The notes under the pieces: generated by a model | What the model was told of the DNA's origin: nothing | Database searches by the model: none | Seen by the model: the letters and a program-made list of their open reading frames with translations, nothing else | DNA from: Ophiodon elongatus | Taxonomy: Eukaryota > Chordata > Actinopteri > Perciformes > Hexagrammidae | Assembly (NCBI GenBank): GCA_016806645.1 | Contig: JACSYO010001810.1 | Span: 3,645,001 to 3,709,000 of the forward strand | Direction: 5' to 3' | DNA: 64,000 nt | Part shown: one piece after another, positions 39,301 to 48,787 of the stretch | Position numbering within the stretch: position 1 is the first letter of the stretch | How the letters are laid out: every line of letters starts with the position of its first letter | Program-made: the position numbers and the translations under genes

Positions 39301-41857
39301 TTTGTCAGATACTCAGACTTGGATGGTCAACACAGACACACAGTGTATGACGGAGATTTGCCTCACCCGTTTGCCCTGACTGTGTTCGAGGACTTTGTGT
39401 ACTGGACTGACTGGAACACACGCACAGTGGAGAAAGGCAACAAATACGACGGCTCTGGGCGCCAGTCACTGGTTAACACCACTCACAGACCATTTGACAT
39501 CCATGTGTGTCATCCTTACAGACAGCCTATTGGTGAGTTAAAATCTCAGAATCCTGTGTTCAAGAGCTTTTAGTTGTTTCTTATCTCGACATGTGCTCCT
39601 TAAGTTGATTTAAGTGCAGGGTATTGACCACAAGCAGAACAATACCGTGCCTGAATTAGCCACGCTGTGGTGAATTGAGTTCTTTGACCGACTGTTGCTC
39701 TTCCTCTGACAGTAAACAATCCTTGTGCTGTGAACAATGGAGGCTGTTCTCACCTGTGCCTGATCCGTCATGCGGGGCGGAACCACACCTGTGAATGCCC
39801 CGACCATTTCCTGACTGTCCAAATTGGAGGTGTGACCCGATGCCTTCCCATGTGCAGCAGCACCCAGTACAGATGTGCTAACAATGAACGGTTTGTCAAA
39901 TGTTCTTCTTGTGGTATGCCCTGTGATATTTTTATGTGATGTACAGCATTTTAAATATCAGTATAACGTTGTTGAACTGACCGTGATACATTAGTGGAAC
40001 TATCATAAACAAACCAAATCACTATTAGGACGACTGGTTGTTGTTATCTCATGCCAGGAGTTTTGTTAGTATTAAAGCTCAAACTTGGGACCATATTTCT
40101 TATAATTACTCTTTTATCACAAGAAGGCTGGTGCTACTTTCATCGTAGCAAAACCTTGTGCATTTTATCCTCTTTTCCTTTACTGAGTAAAAAGAAAATG
40201 CTGGTAGTAATATTTACATAGGCTGTTCCCTTGCTCCATTCATCATCTGTAATTTCAAAAGGAAATATATAGTAAAACTCTGTTTGCTCTCTTTGCAATG
40301 GGAAACAGCGCCCCCTGCTGTTTGTTTTCATAATATAATCCATCAAAATCCTTTTGTATTTTTACTGTCTTTTATATAAATATACCTGTGTATACAAATG
40401 ATGATGTAGTAATACAGAATTAGGAATTTATCAACGTTAATAGTTATACGTTTAATTGTTATGCCCACTTACATTTTTGCAGCCTTTCATAGAGTTGTAA
40501 GTAGTTATGTAGTTGATGTAATGAGTTTAGGAGTCACAGAAACCTTTGTGTGCAACACGCAGAACATTTTTTGCCCCACTTCTTCTTCAACAGATGTATT
40601 CCTATCTGGTGGAAATGTGATGGTCAGCGGGACTGCAGAGACGGCTCAGACGAGCCTTCCACTTGCCCGGCTCGTCACTGCAGGCTCGGCCAGTTTCAGT
40701 GCAATGATGGAAACTGCACTAGTCCACACTTTCTGTGCAACAACAACCAGGACTGCCACGATGGCTCAGATGAAGACCTTGTGCTGTGTGGTGGGTTGTG
40801 TTCTCAACCCACTCATTTTAATAGCTATTATTTATTTCTCCAAAATGTCATGTTTTCTTTAAGCTTCTCCGGTAGTCTCTATTTTTGTCTTGTGTCTTCA
40901 TGTAAAAACTTGTACGGGTCAATTGATGGACTTGTCTTCCCTCTAGCTACACACCAATGTGAACCCCACCAATGGCAGTGTGCAAATAAGCATTGTATAC
41001 CCGAGTCATGGCAGTGTGACGGCGAGGACGACTGTGGGGATCAGTCTGACGAGAACCCGGCCCACTGCTCCACCAGGACTTGCCGCCCCGGACAGTTCAA
41101 GTGCCGAAATGGACGCTGCATTCCCCAGAGCTGGAAATGTGATGTTGATGATGATTGTGGTGACAACTCTGATGAACCGTTGGAGGAGTGCAGTAAGTAT
41201 TACACAGTTTCTTCAACCTTTTTCTTTTCACTACTCATGGGTCTTTCTTTACAAGGACTCAATCTGAATCTGAGTTGCATCATAGGAGAATGTTTTTTAA
41301 CACCTGTCTCTGTCTCCTTCACTTGATAACTGTGGTGTTTTCTCCACAGTGGGACCTGAACATCGATGTGACAACCACACAGAGTTTGACTGCAAGACCA
41401 ACTACCGCTGTGTGCCACTGTGGTCTGTTTGCAACGGCAACAACGACTGCAGAGACAGCAGTGATGAGCAGAACTGTGGTGAGTCTGCGACAACCATCCT
41501 TGAGACAGAACTGAGGTCCTGTTTACATCTTGGCACTGGTATGAAGACTGTTTGTTATTAGGATTGAAAATGCCCAAAAACTTGAAGTTAACGCTTCAGT
41601 TTATTGTGTATTATTTATCACATTTATGATTCTAGAGATCTCAGAAGATTAAACACTTTAATACACGGAAACAAGTGTTATGTGTTCAAGGAGTGAGTGA
41701 GGGGCAATTAGCCAACACCTCAGCCTCCTGTGGAATATTACACAGTGAGGTAGTGGGAGGTGCTGATGGAGAGGGTCTCACCACTCACCCTCCCCCACCA
41801 TTTGCTTCTCCCTAAGAGCACCACAGATTTATGAGCTGTCCAGTGGTATGAGTCTAC

Positions 41858-41896
<39 letters not shown>

Positions 41897-44800
41897 GTTG
41901 CTCTGTCCTTGCGTGGGGGCAGGGTTCACACAAGTCTCTTTGTACTTTGATACGATCCAAACACCCTTGCCGCGGCCCTCCCGTCTCTTATCGGAGGCCC
42001 TAACTCCATTAGTGCCATGCCAGCGCAGGACGGGAGATCAGTGCTAATCTTCCTGTAAGAATGTAGCAGATGGGCCAGGTGGAGGGCTAGGAGGGCAGGA
42101 CTAGCTAACACGGCGCTATCTTTGACCCCCAGCATTGTGTGTTAGAGACGGCTCAGACCAGCTCTCCTCCACTCCTCTCCCGTCTGTGCTTCTCATCTCT
42201 TATCCGCTACAGAAACACACTAGCATGGATAGAGTTCACCCATCTGTCTGTGGCACGCTGCTCTTCTCCCTTTATGACTATTACAGTTTAATTAAAAAAC
42301 AAGATGCCTTTCATTTCAAACTGACATTTTCCTCATGACTCAATAGCTTGAACATTTTTCAGGCATAATGTGCTGCTCTTATTTATAAAATGATCTACTG
42401 GCGCATCATCATCTTTTCAAGTTTGTAGTGATCTTCAATGGAAATATGTCATACTGAGAGTTGTTTGTAAGCAATGATGGTAAACTTAATATTAGAAACA
42501 TGTTTCACAGAGTATAATTAAAAAGGTGCACCTAATAAACTGGCAAAAAAGTACATTTGATCCAGCCCCCACCACTGTCATTTTTCAGTTATTTTTGAGT
42601 TGTGTTAAGCATATTGTGTTTTTGCGTGGGTATGAAATGTGCTATATAAATAAATCTTGACTTGCCTAAATTGCAAAAATGCATACTACCTAAAAGACTG
42701 AGCCAGTGCATCTAACATATTTAAATGAGGCAATTACTTTGTATGCTCCTAATTGTATTGTTTCTTTCAAATATTTCCATGTAGCATCATGTTAAATCTG
42801 GGCTTAATATCTTCAATCCAAGCAGCATATGCCTGTTTGAGTTTATAGAATCAAAACTCATCCTCGTCCCCAAAATACAAATGCAGAGAATAGAACCTTA
42901 AGACGCTCTTGAAGTTGAAACAAATGGTCATAGAAAAGACCGTTCTTTTGGCTCTTTGAATGAGGAGAAAAGTTATGCTTAAACAATGACCAGTTTCATG
43001 TTCCTGCTCTTTTCCCAGATGAAGTGACCTGTGATCCTAACGGAGACTTCCGCTGTGACAACCACCGCTGCATCCCGCTGAGATGGAGTTGTGACGGGGA
43101 TGACGACTGCGGGGATAACTCCGATGAACGCAGCTGCAGTGAGTGCTGCTCACTGTCACCGATAAACTTACATCATTCAGTTGCGTTTGAGTACTGACGA
43201 GAATGTGAATAATGAAAAACTGGGTTCATTGTTTTGATGTCACTGAAGTGTCTTTTAAGTAGGTTTAGTGGGGGATTTTCACTCAGCTCCTGTGAATTGT
43301 CCAAATGAAAAAGGAGTGTTGATGTTAAAGAATAGTCCCGCTATCATTTTTTTATCAGACAGCTGGGAGGTTTTGTGAGAGGCTCGGCACTTCTGCTTGA
43401 GTGCTGAGAGAGGTAGTCTTATCAGCTGCTAGAGAAACAGGCTGTCCTCGGCGTGTCAGAGAGAGGGAGTGAACAAGTCTGTCACCCTTTGCCCTGGAGA
43501 ATTTAAACATGTCTGAGAACATGCTAGTTAATAGAGATAATGTATCTCCTCAAAAGAGCAACAGGGACTGGGGTTAAATCATGGCGGTACCGCTCCCCTT
43601 GTTGCTGTTGATCTGCTGTTGCCAGGAGAGTTTGTCTCCAGTGAACCCATGAGCTCACTGCAGAGTAACGGCTGCACATACTGCTTGTGTGAGTGTGTCA
43701 AGGTGTTTTTTGTCATAATATATAGAAAAATTATAGACGGCATTTGACAGGTTTGAAAAAGTTGAATTCGATACACTCAAGAGCTTTTCACATCCGTCTG
43801 ATTAATGTGTCTGTGTAATAGAAATTTTATTAAAAAAAACAAAATTAAGCCTGCCCTTGATTGATTCCACACGTTCTGTTTTCACGTTTCCCCTCAGCTC
43901 CACGCTCGTGCACAGAGAGCGAGTTTCGTTGTGAAAATCTGCGCTGCATTCCCGACCGTTGGGTCTGTGACCATGACAACGACTGTGAGGACAACTCGGA
44001 TGAAAGGGACTGTGGTAAGTGGAGGCTCTTTGTTGGCTGGCTGTTTGTGAGTAACGGAGGGTTGCACTAAACAAAGAGGCAATAAAACTTCACCTTTTGA
44101 AGCATAAACAGACAGGACCACCAATAGTGAAGTATTCAATAATAGTTTATTCATTGCTACAACTGAGGGATTTCTTCTTTCCAGTGCTGGTAGAACACAG
44201 AGTAAGACAGATCCCTGAGCATCACGTATCTAGAAGTTATTCTAGATGAGATACATGAAATAAAAGAGTATTTCCCATGTAGGAATAAAGAAAAATATGT
44301 GGGGATTATAGGTGCTGTGAGACCTTTATTCAATATGCTCAGTATGTATTTACTGTTGTCATGACCAAGAAAGGAAGCTAGTGCTCCCCTTTCCATGACT
44401 GGTGTATATTTCTATGTTAAGTAATGCTTACATTTGTGCTGTTTTGACTGTGTTGCAGAGTTGCGGACTTGTCATCCCGGATACTTCCAGTGTGGCAGTG
44501 GACACTGTATCGCTGAGCGCTTCAAATGCGATGGCAACGCCGACTGTCTGGACTTCACAGATGAGACGTCTTGTCGTAAGTATCCTGCATTGAATGTTTT
44601 CATCTGCACTCTTTGATGACAGTTAGTTGTTAATTGTTTTTTGTTTTTTTTATTCCTGACTTGCAGCGACCCGCTTTCCCAACGGCACATACTGCCCCTC
44701 ATTCCTGTTTGAGTGCAAGAACCACGTATGCGTCCAGCCTCATTGGAAATGTGACGGAGACAATGACTGTGGAGATAATTCAGACGAGGAGCTTCACCTC

Positions 44801-47800
44801 TGCTGTAAGAAATAACATAAGTGTCAGAAGTGAAGCACACGCAAAACCAAAGCCAACCAAAGCTAACTCAATATTGGCTCACTATGTTTTCGTGAATGTG
44901 TTGAATTCTTGCTATGAGGTTTTCTTGAGACATCCTGTTCATCCACAGTGGAAATCCAGTGTGAAGCTCCGTTCCGTTTCCGCTGTGACAACAACCGCTG
45001 CATCTACAGCCACGAGCTGTGTAACTCCATCGATGACTGTGGTGATGGCTCTGATGAGAAACAGGAAAACTGTGAGTTTAATAGCTTGTAGCTGATGGTC
45101 TCATTTATAATCTCAATCGGATGTCATGTTTTATTTTTTGAACGTGCATCCACAGCATCTCTTGAGTCAATGTGTTTCTTTATATCTAGGCCAGACTCCC
45201 ACTCATGGACCCTGTTCAGAAGATGAGTACAAATGCAGTAACGGACAATGCATCCCTCTGCAGTACGCCTGTGATGATTATGATGACTGTGGAGACCAGT
45301 CGGATGAGCTGGGCTGCCGTGAGTACATTAACAAAGAGCATATTAGTAATGGTGATGAATTGTAGTGTGACAAATATCGTTCTAAACCTGCAGGTTTACT
45401 AAAATTATGATAAATTAAATTTCTAAAACTGTTAAAAGGGAATTTTTTATTTTTATTTTGGAGACAAGATACTATTAAAATGCTGGATTAGCATTCTTAT
45501 ATGCCTGGAAAGACTTTTACATTTATTCAGCTTAGTTAGCTCAGTCAGACCATTTGTAGTAAGTTAAAGTTACTGTGAGCAACTTTTAACTGGTCAAGAC
45601 ACAGTATCAATTTAATACTGATGCCTCCATATGACCTAAATAAGTAAACACCACCACCATATGTACAAATGCTGCTGCTGTAGTGAAAAAAATTCCCCAT
45701 GCGGGATTAATAAAGTATCTATCTATCTATCAGCAAGAAGATTGTTTATTTCTATATAGTTATTCTTAATGCTTGTCATCGGTGACAACGGGTCGGATTC
45801 CGGCAAAAGCAGGCTAAATCATGCAGGATCACTAGAAACTCTTTCAGCTTAGACTTCACCGGGGCCTCCGGCAGCAACCAGCCCATCGCGGACAGAGACG
45901 GAGCAGAGCTTCGCCTCGCAGCTCTGTCGGTCCCCGCTGAGAGCAAACACCAACACCATGCTGCTGGAGGCCAGGGCCCAGCAATACAGCCCAGACCCAG
46001 CACGGGTGAACCAGAAACCAGGACTAAGACTGTTCAAACCTGCTGCAGTACAATGAGAGCTTTTCTAAAGGGACTCTGGTGCCTGGAAACGCTACCGCTT
46101 TTTTTGAAAGGGGCCGCCAAAATCAACACAAAATGAAAGTTTGTTGTAGTAGCTTTAAATGGACATATTTCATGGTGGATGGATTCAGTACCACCACCAT
46201 GACTTGCAGTGAGCCTCTTCGTTTATTTTATTTGGCTTCAACTTGACTGTACCTGTCATACCTGACATACTCTCGGTACTAAACTGTTAATTTCGTGAGT
46301 GTCTAGTTTGACATTTAGTGTTATTTTTGTATTTGCTCCTCTCAGACCATGGCAGTGGGCACACGTGCAGTGACAACATCTGTGAACACAACTGTACTGA
46401 CCTGACGCAGGGAGGCATCCTCTGTTCATGCAGGCACGGCTACAAGCCGAGATCGACAGAAAAACACACTTGTGACGGTAAACGTCACATCAATTAGTCA
46501 TTAGTCATTTACTTAATTCATTTAAACACAGAAGTTGTTTTTTACATTCAGTTTATTTTTGTTTCCCTCTTTCTTAATGTCTTCTGCGTTTGGAAACAGA
46601 TGTGAATGAGTGTGAGGTGTACGGCACGTGTCCTCAAGAGTGCAAGAACACAAAGGGCAGCTACGAGTGTTTCTGCGCTGAGGGTTTTCTCTCTTTTGGT
46701 GAGCCGCATGGGACAGAGTGTGCTGCACAGGGTAAGAGCTTGGCATTCACACATAGAAGAAGATTCTTTACAAATGTTCCCTTTTATTAGTGTCTTCATT
46801 TCTGTACAGGAAACCCACCGGTGCTGCTGTTGCCAGACAACGTCCGCATCCGTCGTTTCAACCTGTCCTCTGAGCAGTATTCAGACTATGTGGACAACGC
46901 TGAGCACATCCAAGCCTTGGACTACCTATGGGATCCAGAGGGCCAAGGACTCAGTAAGACTTCTACAAACCTTTTAATGTTTCTGTTGTTAGCTGCGGTT
47001 TGGGTAACCATTATCCCCTGGTGTATCTGTAGGTGTTGTCTACTGGACAGTTCTGGGTCGGGGATCTCAGTTTGGCTCCATCAAACGCGCCTACATGACC
47101 ACATTTAACGATCACGGCAACAACCCGGTGAAAGAAATGGATCTGAACCTGAGATACATCGCTAATCCCGACGGCATCGCCGTGGACTGGGTTGGCAGGT
47201 AATTCAGCAACATTATGACTTCACCATTGCAGAGGTTGCTCTAAATTTTGTTCAGTTGCTCAGTGTGTATTTATCACCTTGCAGGCACATCTACTGGACA
47301 GATTCAGGAACCAATCGAATTGAAGTGGCCAAACTAGATGGGCGGTACAGGAAGTGGTTGATCCACACAGACCTTGACCAGCCAGCTGCTATTGTTGTCA
47401 ATCCATCACTTGGGTATGAAGACTATGTTTGCATCTTTAATTTCTTTGTACAGTCTGAAGAGAATTTTTATCCAGACAAAAAATAATGTTTTGGCTCTGA
47501 TTATTTCTGTGCTGACAGGATGATGTACTGGACAGACTGGGGCAGCAAACCCAGAATAGAATCAGCGTGGATGGACGGTCAGCACAGAGAGGTGCTGGTG
47601 AAGGAGGAGGACCTGGGCTGGCCTACTGGGCTGGCTCTGGACTATCTGAATGGAAATAGGATCTACTGGTGTGACTCCAAAGAAAACATCATTGAGTCCA
47701 TGAAGTCTGATGGCACAGACCGAAAGATTGTCATATCAGGAGGTCAGAATACTGACAGCCAGTCTGCAGAAAACAAAACAGTTTTATGGTGTTTTATCAA

Positions 47801-48756
47801 GTATTTTATTCAATAGTGGAGAAGATTTAAGATATTGTGTTTTCTCTGTTTCAGACATTGGCCATCCCTACAGTCTGGATGTGTTTGAGGGGCATGTTTA
47901 CTGGACAACAAAAGAGAAAGGTGAAGTGTGGAAGACTAACAAGTTTGGGAAAGGACATAAAGTCAAAGTTCTAACCATCAACCCCTGGCTGACTCAAGTC
48001 CGCATTTACCAGGAGCAACGACACAACCAGTCAGGTGAGAACACAGAGGGACTCGTATAAAGAGAGAATCTTTACGGTAACACAAAGCCTGTTGGATTAT
48101 TTCTGTAACACTCATGACCTTGACACAATGTAGTAACCTGCAAAAAGGCTTGTAAGACATATGAAAAAAAGGTAAAAATGAAAAATTATGAATCAATTTG
48201 ACAAATTAATGCGTCAATTTTTGCAAAAACATTTTTTAGAAGAGAAGAGAGATGTTTTGACGGTTATGTTTTTTTTATCTTTATTTAACAAGGAACACTT
48301 CATTGAGATTAACAATCTTTTCTTCCATGTGTGTTCTGCCTGAGAAAATCAGCAATAACAAAGAGTTACAGACAGACAACATGAAATAGATAACATCACA
48401 TGTCTCAAAATCAAAAATGAAATGATATAATCTCTGCTCTGAGCAATATCTAACAGTATTATTATTTGTGCTTTTACCTCTTCAGTACCTAACCCTTGTA
48501 AGAATGTGTGCAGTCACCTCTGTCTCCTCCGGCCCGGTGGATACACCTGCGCCTGCCCTCAAGGGTCCTCTCTGGTGCAGTTTGATGCCAATGAATGTGA
48601 TGCAGGTAAGCAGAAGCATAAGTGCATCTACCGCCTGCACTCTTGTGTTAGCTGTTGTGTTGCATTTCATTTTGCATTCGTAAATCCATTCTTCATGTGT
48701 GCCTGCCTGCTCCTGTGTGTTCCTGTGAAACTGTGCTGTGATATTGTTGTTGTTGC

Positions 48757-48787
<31 letters not shown>

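Larger units (their letters stand above)
40594..45318 (+). other. lrp2: lrp2 ligand-binding cluster IV: LDLa repeats 26-36
   Basis: Exons 40594-40790 (rest of 26, plus 27), 40947-41192 (28-29), 41350-41478 (30), 43019-43138 (31), 43898-44014 (32), 44459-44575 (33), 44667-44804 (34), 44949-45071 (35) and 45190-45318 (36). Eleven modules with the full cysteine pattern and SDE motifs; repeat 33 ends FTDETSC. Confidence 0.93.
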